Part shown: piece by piece, positions 55,883 through 64,000 of the stretch | Layout of the letters: the number at the start of each line of letters is the position of its first letter | How positions within the stretch are numbered: position 1 is the first letter of the stretch | The notes under the pieces: generated by a model | Database searches by the model: none | The model's input: the letters and a program-made list of their open reading frames with translations, nothing else | What the model was told of the DNA's origin: nothing | Program-made: the position numbers and the translations under genes | NCBI RefSeq assembly: GCF_003268635.1 | Contig: NZ_CP029639.1 | Span: 2,429,501 to 2,493,500, forward strand | Origin: Paenibacillus sp. DCT19 | GTDB taxonomy: Bacteria; Bacillota; Bacilli; Paenibacillales; Paenibacillaceae | Reading direction: 5' to 3' | DNA: 64,000 nucleotides

Positions 55883-57193
55883 GGATTATTTATCCCAGGA
55901 CGAGATCGATGCTTTGCTCAGGCAATCTGAATCGATCAACAGCTCTGAACCAGCGGAGAAGACGGTTGACGATTTCTTAACCGAGCTGGAGCAAGATGCT
56001 CTGGGCGAAATTGGTAATATTACATTTGGTAGTGCAGCAACCGCTTTGTCCACCTTATTAGGACTCAAAGTGGATATTACAACACCTAAGGTTTCGGCAA
56101 TTAGCCGATCACAGTTTGAAGATGCGTTCCCTAAACCTCATGTTGCCGTCCATGTGAATTATGTCGATGGATTTGAAGGAATCAACTCGCTCGTCATCAA
56201 AAAACGCGATGCTCAAGTGATTGCTGACTTGATGCTTGGGGCGAGGGCAATCCTGCGGATGAGGAATTGAATGAAATCCACATCAGTGCTGTGCAAGAAG
56301 CCATGAATCAGATGATGGGCTCTTCTGCTACATCCATGTCTACGATATTTAATCGTTTCGTAAATATCTCTCCTCCAGGGATTGATATTCTCAACATGGA
56401 AAGTGGTGAAGGGGTAAGCAACCTTCCGGAAGACGAAACACTTATTCAAGTATCCTTCCGGTTGTTGATCGGTGATCTGATTGATTCCAATCTGATGCAA
56501 TTGCTTCCCGTTCATTTCGCGAAGCACATGGTTGAATTGCTGATTGGAGGCGCACAGGAGTCTACAGCGAATACACCTGCTCCAGCGGCACCAGAGCCTG
56601 TACAGACGCCAGAACCTCAGGCAGCGGCACCGGCACCGGTAGCTCCATCACAACCTCCAGCACAGCAGCAGATGCCACCACAGCAGGCGGCGCAGCCGCC
56701 AGTGCAGGATTATAACAGTTATGGACAAGCACCAATGGGGATGCCGCAAGGGATGCCTCAGGGAATGCCGCCACAGCAACCGTATGGAATGCCACCACAG
56801 CAACCATATGCTATGCCACCACAGCCGCATTATGGTGAACCACAGCATTACGGCGGTGTGCCGAATAGGAATGTAAACGTACAGCCTGTACAGTTTGCTA
56901 ATTTGCAAAATGGCGCTTACAGTCAGGTCGATGAAAACAATTTGAATTTATTGATGGACATTCCCCTTAAAGTCACCGTAGAATTAGGAAGGACCCAAAA
57001 GCAAATTAAGGATATATTGGAACTATCACAAGGTTCAATTGTCGAGCTCGATAAACTAGCCGGCGAACCTGTCGATATTTTGGTTAATAACAAGCTGATC
57101 GCCAAGGGAGAAGTTGTCGTTATCGACGAAAACTTTGGTGTTCGTGTTATAGATATCGTAAGCCAATGGGACCGAATTCAGAAATTACAATAA
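55872..57193 (+). CDS. fliY: Flagellar switch phosphatase FliY, one-base frameshift in this sequence
   Basis: FliY combines a CheC-type phosphatase domain acting on CheY-P with a FliN-like C-ring domain. An N-terminal CheY-binding peptide ([13 protein letters not shown]) and CheC domain ([20 protein letters not shown]) come first. A linker rich in Pro, Gln and Met (around 56.6-56.85 kb, with repeats of the [12 protein letters not shown] kind) precedes the SpoA domain ([20 protein letters not shown]). The break is in the G4 run 56238-56241; one extra G gives 440 residues. The start is TTG 55872 with GAAGGAG at 9 nt. Confidence 0.92.
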
Positions 57194-57221
57194 GCACAAT
57201 TTAGGGAGGACTTGAATCAAG

Positions 57222-57587
57222 ATGGCAAACCGAATTTTAGTCGTGGACGACGCTGCATTTATGAGAATGATGATCCGGGACATTTTGTCCAAAAACGGAT
57301 ATGAGGTCGTTGGCGAGGCTCAGGATGGAGCACAAGCAATTGAGAAATTTAAGGAACTTCGTCCTGATCTGATCACGATGGATATTACCATGCCTGAGAT
57401 GGATGGAATCGCGGCTCTGAAAGAAATCAAAAAAATTGATGGCAATGCCAAAGTGATTATGTGCTCTGCAATGGGGCAACAAGCAATGGTAATCGATGCA
57501 ATTCAAGCGGGAGCCAAAGATTTCATCGTTAAGCCATTCCAGTCCGACCGCGTTATCGAAGCGATCAGCAAAACACTGGGCGTGTAA
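57222..57587 (+). CDS. cheY: Chemotaxis response regulator CheY
   Basis: This 121-residue single-domain receiver has acidic residues Asp9/Asp10, the phosphorylation site Asp54 in TMDITMPEMDG, and the switch residues Ser82 and Lys104 (CSAMGQQ, IVKPF). CheY-P binds FliM/FliY to control rotation. It sits between fliY and fliO as in B. subtilis. TAGGGAGGA precedes the ATG. Confidence 0.96.
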   Translation: MANRILVVDDAAFMRMMIRDILSKNGYEVVGEAQDGAQAIEKFKELRPDLITMDITMPEMDGIAALKEIKKIDGNAKVIMCSAMGQQAMVIDAIQAGAKDFIVKPFQSDRVIEAISKTLGV

Positions 57588-57592
57588 GAGAT

Positions 57593-58129
57593 ATGATGAT
57601 GGCTCAGGATGAAATTCCATTAGCGGGTACCAATTATTATTTGCAGCTTGTTTGGGTGATTGTTGTCCTGGCCGTCATCCTAGCCCTTATCGTCTACTTG
57701 ATTCGTTTTCTCAACAAACGAAATCAGCAGTGGTTTCGTAACGGTACAGTCCGGATTTTAGGCGGAGTTGGGCTTGGGCCTAACAAATCACTACAGATTA
57801 TTGAAATTGGCGGTAACGTTTATCTGCTTGGTGTAGGTGAGAATATCCAACTTGTAGATAAAATTTCTGATCTGGATGAGGCACAGCGAATCATCGATTC
57901 GTTTGAACGAGAAGCTTCTTCATCAAACGGAAGCCTCTCGCCTCTCATCAACAAGCTCGCTACTCGTTTCCGCAAAGAAGAACCACCGCGGGAAATGGAG
58001 CTAGAGGATACAACCTCTTTTCACGAATTGTTTGAATCCAAACTTCGGCAGATGCCTAACCGAAAAGAGAAGATGGAGAAGCTCCTGAAAGAAGAAGACA
58101 ATACTACAGATCGGTCGAGGGATTCATGA
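57593..58129 (+). CDS. fliO: Flagellar export component FliO/FliZ
   Basis: This 178-residue protein has one membrane helix (LVWVIVVLAVILALIVYLI) and a FliO-type cytoplasmic domain (GTVRILGGVGLGPNKSLQIIEI, YLLGVGENIQLVDKI). It assists assembly of the FliP pore. Three successive ATGs start the frame; the first is listed. Its stop overlaps the fliP start by 4 bp. Confidence 0.87.
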   Translation: MMMAQDEIPLAGTNYYLQLVWVIVVLAVILALIVYLIRFLNKRNQQWFRNGTVRILGGVGLGPNKSLQIIEIGGNVYLLGVGENIQLVDKISDLDEAQRIIDSFEREASSSNGSLSPLINKLATRFRKEEPPREMELEDTTSFHELFESKLRQMPNRKEKMEKLLKEEDNTTDRSRDS

Positions 58130-58881
58130 AGAAAAAGATTTGGCTAGCATGTTGTTTGATGGGGCTGATCAGCCTGGCGTCCGTAACAGTCGCCTTTGCC
58201 GAACCGATACCGAATATTGATATTCAAATCGGAAATGGGGATGGAGGAGCACCAAGCACAAGCTCATTATCGCTCATCCTATTAATTACGGTACTGAGTA
58301 TCGCACCGGCATTACTGGTACTCATGACCAGTTTTACCCGAATTGTTATCGTTCTCGGTTTTGTGCGAACTTCCTTGGGGACACAGCAAATGCCACCCAA
58401 TCAGGTGCTTGTCGGGTTAGCGCTCTTCTTGACATTATTCATCATGTCACCGACATTGTCTTCGATTAATCAGGTAGCACTTCAGCCCTATATTCAAGGA
58501 GAAATTACGCAAACCGAGGCATTGGAAAAGGCAGCAGATCCTATAAAGAAATTTATGTTCTCCCACACTAGGGAGAAGGACCTATTGCTTTTTATGAAAT
58601 ACAATCAAACCGAACAGCCTAGTTCGTATCAAGATATACCGCTCACTGTTATGGTGCCGGCATATGCAATCAGTGAATTAAAGACAGCGTTCCAGATGGG
58701 ATTTATGATTTTTATTCCATTTCTGGTCATAGACATCGTCGTAGCAAGCACACTGATGGCAATGGGGATGATGATGCTTCCGCCGGTTATGATCTCATTA
58801 CCTTTCAAAATACTATTATTTGTCCTTGTGGATGGATGGTATCTGGTAGTGAAGTCACTGTTGCTGAGTTTTAATACTTGA
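58126..58881 (+). CDS. fliP: Flagellar export gate protein FliP
   Basis: This 251-residue pore subunit has a cleavable signal peptide (MKKKIWLACCLMGLISLASV, then AFAEP). Membrane helices follow, with the FliP signature TSFTRIVIVLGFVRTSLGTQ and FIPFLVIDIVVASTLMAMGM. It forms the export channel with FliQ and FliR. It is translationally coupled to fliO. Confidence 0.96.
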   Translation: MKKKIWLACCLMGLISLASVTVAFAEPIPNIDIQIGNGDGGAPSTSSLSLILLITVLSIAPALLVLMTSFTRIVIVLGFVRTSLGTQQMPPNQVLVGLALFLTLFIMSPTLSSINQVALQPYIQGEITQTEALEKAADPIKKFMFSHTREKDLLLFMKYNQTEQPSSYQDIPLTVMVPAYAISELKTAFQMGFMIFIPFLVIDIVVASTLMAMGMMMLPPVMISLPFKILLFVLVDGWYLVVKSLLLSFNT

Positions 58882-58906
58882 GCCGGAATAGTAAAGGAGG
58901 ACGGTC

Positions 58907-59176
58907 ATGACTTCGGAGTTTATTATCGGTCTGGCCGGGAAAGCAGTTTATACAGCACTGTTGGCCAGCGCACCCATGCTTATACTTGCTCTGGTTGTAG
59001 GACTTATGATCAGTATATTTCAAGCGACAACGCAGATCCAGGAACAGACTCTGGCTTTTGTGCCAAAAATTGTTGCCGTATTACTGGCAGTACTATTGTT
59101 TGGGCCATGGATATTGAATATATTGGTCGATTTCACGTACAACATACTCGATAATTTATACAGATATATAGGTTAG
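58907..59176 (+). CDS. fliQ: Flagellar export gate protein FliQ
   Basis: This 89-residue protein with two membrane hairpin helices (ALLASAPMLILALVVGLMISIF and IVAVLLAVLLFGPWILNIL) and the QATTQIQEQTLAFVPKI loop is characteristic of FliQ. AAAGGAGGA precedes the ATG. fliR follows within 10 bp. Confidence 0.96.
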   Translation: MTSEFIIGLAGKAVYTALLASAPMLILALVVGLMISIFQATTQIQEQTLAFVPKIVAVLLAVLLFGPWILNILVDFTYNILDNLYRYIG

Positions 59177-59186
59177 GCTTTTGCAG

Positions 59187-59975
59187 ATGGAGACATTGTT
59201 GCAAAGTTTTCCTGTCGCTCTGCTTATGTTTTGTCGAATTGCATCATTTTTTGTAACAGCACCCGTCTTTTCAGCTCGAAATGTGCCTAATACGTTTAAA
59301 ATTGGAATTTCAGCATTTGTCACGTTAACCGTGTACTTGGTGTATGGCATTAATCAAGAGGTTCCTACAGATCTAAGCTACATTTTGCTGATCATTAGGG
59401 AAATTCTGATTGGCCTGCTGCTGGGTTTCGTAGCGTATCTTATTATGACTGCTGTTCAGACCGCAGGAGCGTTTATCGATTTTCAGATTGGTTTTGCCAT
59501 GGCGAACGTCTATGATCCAATGACTGGTGCTTCAGCACCACTTACAGGTAACTTCAAGTACGCTTTTGCCATGCTACTATTTTTGACGATGAATGGTCAT
59601 CATTACTTGCTAGACGCTATCGTATACAGTTATCGATGGATACCGCTATCCAATGCATTTTTTATTCGTTTGGCAGATGGAAGTATAGCAGAATTTTTAG
59701 TACGAACGTTAGGTGAGACATTTATGCTTGCTTTTCAGATGTCTGCACCGATTGTCGTTGCTCTATTCTTGACAGACGTAGGATTAGGGTTTCTAGCCAA
59801 AACGGCTCCTCAATTCAACGTATTTGCTGTTGGTATGCCGCTTAAGGTACTTGTCGGGATTGCTATTTTGCTTTTACTGGTTCCGAGTTTTTCCTTTGTA
59901 TTTAGTCAATTGTTCGAAGTAATGTTCAGATCCATGGAAAAATTGCTTGGGACCATTGGACAAAGGCCGGGCTGA
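59187..59975 (+). CDS. fliR: Flagellar export gate protein FliR
   Basis: This 262-residue multi-helix protein completes the FliPQR channel. It has RIASFFVTAPVFSARNVPNT, the conserved LGFVAYLIMTAVQTAGAFIDFQIGF and NPMTG-like YDPMTGASAPLTG, and the C-terminal LKVLVGIAILLLLVP. An in-frame TTG at 59181 is an alternative start; the ATG at 59187 has better spacing to the weak TTAGG site. Confidence 0.94.
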   Translation: METLLQSFPVALLMFCRIASFFVTAPVFSARNVPNTFKIGISAFVTLTVYLVYGINQEVPTDLSYILLIIREILIGLLLGFVAYLIMTAVQTAGAFIDFQIGFAMANVYDPMTGASAPLTGNFKYAFAMLLFLTMNGHHYLLDAIVYSYRWIPLSNAFFIRLADGSIAEFLVRTLGETFMLAFQMSAPIVVALFLTDVGLGFLAKTAPQFNVFAVGMPLKVLVGIAILLLLVPSFSFVFSQLFEVMFRSMEKLLGTIGQRPG

Positions 59976-59998
59976 GTGAAATGGAGGACAAGACCCAA

Positions 59999-61080
59999 AT
60001 GAAATATCAACTCGACCTCCAATTGTTTGCAGGAGAAAAGACCGAAAAGGCGACACCGAATAAGAGGCAGGAAACGCGCAAAAAGGGACAGGTCGTCAAA
60101 AGTATGGAGATCTCCGGTGCTTCGATTCTCCTGTTCACCTTTTTGATCTTTATGTTTTTTAGTGACTTTTATAAGGAACGAATGGTTCGGCTTTTCACGG
60201 ATATTTTTATCAACCGGCTAAGCATGCAGATCACTGGTGAGAATGTAATGGCACTCATGATGCGTTATGGCATCGAAGTTATGCTGTTACTTGCTCCTGT
60301 GTTGCTGGGAGTTGCTCTTATCGCTCTGATTGTAAACTATATGCAAGTTGGGTTTTTACTTGTAGGAGAAGGGCTTAAGCCAAAGCTAGAAAAGCTTGAT
60401 CCCATCAAAGGATTCAAAAATATTTTTTCATTGCGTTCAGTAGTAGAATTCGCCAAATCCGTATTAAAGATGTCGATTATTGGTTATCTCGTGTACAGCA
60501 CAATTATCAGTTACCAATCAGACATTGCTTCACTCTCACATTTTTCGGTGGATGCTATTTTACATTTTGCAGCTTCCATTACATTAAGTTTAGGCGTCAA
60601 AATTGCAGTAGCTCTTATGATTCTTGCGATTTTCGACTACATGTATCAGAAATATGATTATGAGAAAAACATTCGGATGTCTAAACAAGACATCAAGGAT
60701 GAGTACAAAAAATGGAAGGTGACCCACTGATCAAGGGTAAAATTCGAGAGCGCCAGCGTCGTATGGCTATGCAGCGCATGATGCAGGAAGTTCCGAATGC
60801 TGACGTAATCATCACAAACCCAACCCACTTTGCGGTAGCGCTGAAGTATGAAGGGTCAGAGATGGAGGCACCTCAGATCATTGCCAAAGGTCAAGACTAT
60901 GTCGCCTTGCGTATAAGAGAAATAGCTAAAGAAAACGGCGTCATTACGATGGAAAACAAGCCGCTGGCACGGGCGTTGTTCCAGAGAGCTGAGATTGGAG
61001 ACGCCATACCTGCTGATTTGTTTCAAGCGGTAGCCGAAGTGCTGGCTTATGTATATAAATTAAAGGGCAGAACGAAATAA
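59999..61080 (+). CDS. flhB: Flagellar export switch protein FlhB, one-base frameshift in this sequence
   Basis: FlhB controls the rod/hook-to-filament export switch. It begins [20 protein letters not shown], with the EKTEKAT motif, has four membrane helices, and ends in a cytoplasmic domain with the NPTH self-cleavage site in [18 protein letters not shown]. The frame breaks in the A6 run 60707-60712. One extra A restores [20 protein letters not shown] and a 360-residue protein, the usual length. The ATG at 59999 has GGAGG at 11 nt; the ATG at 59981 lacks a site. Confidence 0.93.
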
Positions 61081-61105
61081 AAGGGGATCGGAGGCCGTAC
61101 ATTCA

Positions 61106-63139
61106 TTGAAGACTAAAGATATTGCTGTCCTTGCGGGTATTATCGGCATCGTATTGATGATGATTCTCCCGATCCCAACCTGGTTGTTGGACATGCTACT
61201 CGTTATCAACATTTCAATTGCGCTCATGATTTTGCTCGTTGCTATGAACAGCAAAGAAGCACTCCAATTTTCAATCTTCCCGGCGATGTTGTTGATTACA
61301 ACTTTGTTCCGACTAGCGTTGAACATTTCAACAACCAAATTGATCCTTGGTGAAGGGGATGCCGGATCGGTCGTAGCGACTTTCGGTAGTTGGATTGCGG
61401 GTGGACAGATTGCGATAGGGTTTATCGTGTTCCTGATTCTCGTTGTTGTTCAGTTTATCGTTATCACGAAGGGGTCTGAGCGTGTAGCTGAGGTTGCAGC
61501 TCGTTTTACTCTCGATGCGATGCCTGGTAAACAAATGAGTATTGATGCGGATTTGAATGCAGGTCTGATCAACGAGCAGCAAGCCCGTGAACGTCGTACT
61601 AAGATTGAGCGAGAAGCAGACTTTTACGGAGCGATGGATGGAGCAAGTAAATTCGTTAAAGGGGATGCGATTGCGAGTATCATTATCCTCATTATCAATC
61701 TCATTGGCGGATTTATTATCGGAATGACAGTACACGGAATGGCTTTTGCAGATGCGCTTTCTACTTACTCGGTGTTGACCATCGGGGATGGTCTGGTAAG
61801 TCAGATTCCTGCGCTTCTGATCTCAACGGCTGCCGGTCTGATTGTTACACGAGCGTCATCAGAAGGAAATCTTGCAGATGATATTACGGGGCAATTATTT
61901 ACATACCCGACGCTCATTTATATTGTAGCTTTTGTCATTGCTATGCTGGGGTTCTTCACACCAATTCATGTTATTACTACGCTACCTTTAGCCGCTTTAC
62001 TTGCTTTTACCGCCTGGAGGATGCAGAATACGCTGAAATCCAAACAAGTGGCTGAAGAGCAGTTGGAGGAGGAGCAACAGATCGAAGAAGTTCGAAGCCC
62101 TGAAAGTGTGATTAACCTTCTTCAAGTGGATCCGATCGAGTTCGAATTTGGATATGGATTGATCCCTCTTGCTGATAACCAGCAAGGTGGTGACTTGTTG
62201 GATCGAATTATTATGATTCGTAGACAGTGTGCGCTTGAACTGGGTCTAGTAGTTCCTGTCATTCGTATTCGAGACAACATTCAATTAAGACCTAATGAAT
62301 ATGTAATCAAAATCAAAGGTAATGTTGTTGGTGGTGGAGAACTGCTTCTGAATCATTACTTGGCGATGAGTCCAGGGTATGAAGAAGAATCGGTAACCGG
62401 TATTGAGACGACAGAGCCTGCCTTTGGACTTCCAGCTTTGTGGATTGACGAGCTGACCAAAGATAGAGCAGAACTTGCTGGTTATACCGTTGTAGATCCG
62501 CCTTCGGTTGTAGCAACGCATCTAACTGAATTGATTAAGAAACACGCACATGAATTACTTGGAAGACAAGAAACAAAAGCGCTTGTGGATAACCTCAGAG
62601 AAAATTATGCCGCTCTTGTGGATGAATTGATTCCTTCTGTTCTAGCGATTGGTGATGTTCAAAAGGTACTAGCCAAACTATTGCGTGAGAAAATATCCAT
62701 ACGAGACATGGTTACCATCTTTGAGACACTAGCTGACTATGGTACGTATACCAAAGATCCAGACGTGCTAACCGAGTATGTAAGACAATCGCTCTCACGT
62801 CAGATTACGCAGCAGTTCTCACAGAAAGGTGAGACACTTAGAGTAATCACGGTTGGTCCTGGCTTAGAGAAAAAAATTGCTGAGTCTGTACAACAGTCAG
62901 AGCAAGGTAGCTATCTTGCATTAGATCCAGTGTCTACACAGAGTGTCTATCAAAAGTTGACAGAACAGGTGAATCGATTGATTCAATCTGGTCAGCAACC
63001 AGTTGTATTAACATCTCCAACCATTCGGATGTACTTGCGCCAAGTCATTGAGCGTACTATGCAGGACATACCAGTGCTTTCCTATAGCGAGTTGGAACCG
63101 AATGTTGAAATCCAAAGTGTCGGGGTGGTGAACTTATGA
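61106..63139 (+). CDS. flhA: Flagellar export gate protein FlhA
   Basis: This 677-residue protein has eight predicted membrane helices, with the FHIPEP-type cytoplasmic loop region (RFTLDAMPGKQMSIDADLNA, then NEQQARERRTKIEREADFYG). A large C-terminal cytoplasmic domain binds chaperone-substrate complexes. It starts at TTG 61106 behind GGATCGGAGG. Its stop overlaps the flhF start (ATGA). Confidence 0.96.
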   Translation: MKTKDIAVLAGIIGIVLMMILPIPTWLLDMLLVINISIALMILLVAMNSKEALQFSIFPAMLLITTLFRLALNISTTKLILGEGDAGSVVATFGSWIAGGQIAIGFIVFLILVVVQFIVITKGSERVAEVAARFTLDAMPGKQMSIDADLNAGLINEQQARERRTKIEREADFYGAMDGASKFVKGDAIASIIILIINLIGGFIIGMTVHGMAFADALSTYSVLTIGDGLVSQIPALLISTAAGLIVTRASSEGNLADDITGQLFTYPTLIYIVAFVIAMLGFFTPIHVITTLPLAALLAFTAWRMQNTLKSKQVAEEQLEEEQQIEEVRSPESVINLLQVDPIEFEFGYGLIPLADNQQGGDLLDRIIMIRRQCALELGLVVPVIRIRDNIQLRPNEYVIKIKGNVVGGGELLLNHYLAMSPGYEEESVTGIETTEPAFGLPALWIDELTKDRAELAGYTVVDPPSVVATHLTELIKKHAHELLGRQETKALVDNLRENYAALVDELIPSVLAIGDVQKVLAKLLREKISIRDMVTIFETLADYGTYTKDPDVLTEYVRQSLSRQITQQFSQKGETLRVITVGPGLEKKIAESVQQSEQGSYLALDPVSTQSVYQKLTEQVNRLIQSGQQPVVLTSPTIRMYLRQVIERTMQDIPVLSYSELEPNVEIQSVGVVNL

Positions 63140-64000
63140 GAGTAAAACAATACGTTGTTGAGACCATGCCCGAAGCGATGCTTCAAATTCGTAAAGACTT
63201 GGGAAGTGATGCCGTTATCTTGTCTACCAAAGAGATCAAGGTAGGCGGGGTCCTCGGTATGTTCCGTAAAAAGAAGATTGAAGTTGTAGCTGCAGTTGAT
63301 AAGGCAGAGAAAAAAGAAACGAAGAAGCAAGCTCAACCTCAGTTTGCACCTGTACCGCGTGCTTTTGTTCCTGAAGCCTACCGTCAAACAGCCCGTACAT
63401 TTGATAAGGCTTCAGATTCGCCAGTTGCTAAATCAACCGATCATTCGTTAACTGAAGAACGTGCGGATGCTAATCCTGTGTTTGAATCGAGTCAGCTGGA
63501 TTCAAACACAGATAAGAGCAAATCTGATTTGAACCTCGATTATAAACCGCGACCGGAAGGGGCGGATTTTTCGGGTTCAAGCTCTCCCTCTATACAGAAG
63601 AGCAATACCTTAGATCAGCAACAACTAATGTCTGAACTGCAAGATCTGAAACAGATGATGTCCAAGATATCCAGATTAGGAGTCGCGGAAGAGAATCTAC
63701 CAGAACAACTGCGCCTCGTAAGAGATCGTCTGAACGAGCAAGAAGTTTGGCCAAATGTATCGGAATCTTGGTTTGAAGCTGTTCAGCGGAAAATCACTGA
63801 GGACGAGTTAAAGGAAGAAAACAGTTATGAGGCCATGGAACAAGTGATAACGCAGTTCTTGAAAGATCGTATCGCTGAAGGTATTCTTTCTACCACTCGA
63901 ATCGTGTATGTAGCTGGACCAACGGGGGTTGGTAAAACAACCACCATTGCCAAGCTGGCTGCTGAGCAGATGTTCAAGAACCATCGTAAAGTTGGATTCA
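63136..64000 (+). CDS. flhF: Flagellar SRP-like GTPase FlhF (cut by window end)
   Basis: The visible 288 residues hold the FlhF B domain (MRVKQYVVETMPEAMLQIRK, LGSDAVILSTKEIKVGG), a variable polar linker, the N domain and the start of the G domain with Walker [21 protein letters not shown]. FlhF determines flagellar number and placement with FlhG, which should follow outside the window. It is a third SRP-type GTPase after FtsY and Ffh. Confidence 0.95.
   Translation, partial: MRVKQYVVETMPEAMLQIRKDLGSDAVILSTKEIKVGGVLGMFRKKKIEVVAAVDKAEKKETKKQAQPQFAPVPRAFVPEAYRQTARTFDKASDSPVAKSTDHSLTEERADANPVFESSQLDSNTDKSKSDLNLDYKPRPEGADFSGSSSPSIQKSNTLDQQQLMSELQDLKQMMSKISRLGVAEENLPEQLRLVRDRLNEQEVWPNVSESWFEAVQRKITEDELKEENSYEAMEQVITQFLKDRIAEGILSTTRIVYVAGPTGVGKTTTIAKLAAEQMFKNHRKVGF

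Noticed and set aside
1..64000. CRISPR arrays, tRNA or rRNA genes, prophage or intact insertion sequences
   Set aside because: No regularly spaced repeats, cloverleaf sequences, rRNA motifs, integrases or intact transposases were seen on reading both strands.

Overview
The window is a chromosomal segment of a low-to-moderate GC, endospore-former-type Firmicute, most probably a Paenibacillus. The gene order closely follows the Bacillus subtilis ylbN/rpmF - fapR/fab - rnc/smc/ftsY - ylxM/ffh/rpsP - rimM/trmD/rplS - lepB/rbgA/rnhB - sucCD/dprA/topA/trmFO - hslVU - fla/che block, and the proteins are Bacillota-like throughout. The genus is an inference from gene content and from Paenibacillus-like dispersed intergenic elements. 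No rRNA, tRNA, CRISPR array or intact insertion sequence was seen.

Layout. 1-8.9 kb: a long promoter region with a Crp/Fnr-type palindrome, yceD-rpmF, then the fatty-acid cluster fapR-plsX-fabH-fabD-fabG-acpP-fabF and rnc. A clear FapR operator lies upstream of fapR. 9-18.7 kb: smc, ftsY, a TrhA/hemolysin III membrane protein, ylxM-ffh, rpsP-khpA-rimM-trmD. 18.9-24.1 kb: a polysaccharide deacetylase inserted in reverse between trmD and rplS, then rplS (with a candidate L19 leader), lepB, rbgA, rnhB. 24.1-26.9 kb: a FliK-like low-complexity protein, an FlhB C-domain paralogue and yraN. 26.9-32.7 kb: an accessory stretch with decayed reading frames, a small lasso-peptide-like precursor gene, a secreted carboxypeptidase-regulatory-domain protein, a nitroreductase, comM, an internally deleted ohr and intact ohrR. 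32.8-42.2 kb: sucCD, dprA, topA, trmFO, hslVU. 42.2-43.2 kb: about 1 kb with no gene where B. subtilis has codY. 43.2-64 kb: the flagellar operon flgB to flhF, cut by the window end.

The genes fall into functional blocks: malonyl-CoA-sensing control of fatty acid synthesis; chromosome condensation with co-translational membrane targeting; ribosome and tRNA maturation; the succinyl-CoA step of the TCA cycle with DNA uptake and topology; and assembly of the flagellar basal body, C-ring, export gate and rod/hook. All three SRP-type GTPases (FtsY, Ffh, FlhF) are present.

A strong technical signal runs through the window. Nine otherwise intact genes (smc, trhA, the FliK-like gene, the secreted CarboxypepD protein, the nitroreductase, sucD, trmFO, fliY, flhB) carry ten one-base frameshifts. 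Nearly all are one-base deletions in short homopolymers, and restoring the base gives full family-length proteins. These are most likely sequencing or assembly errors. By contrast ohr shows a real-looking internal deletion.
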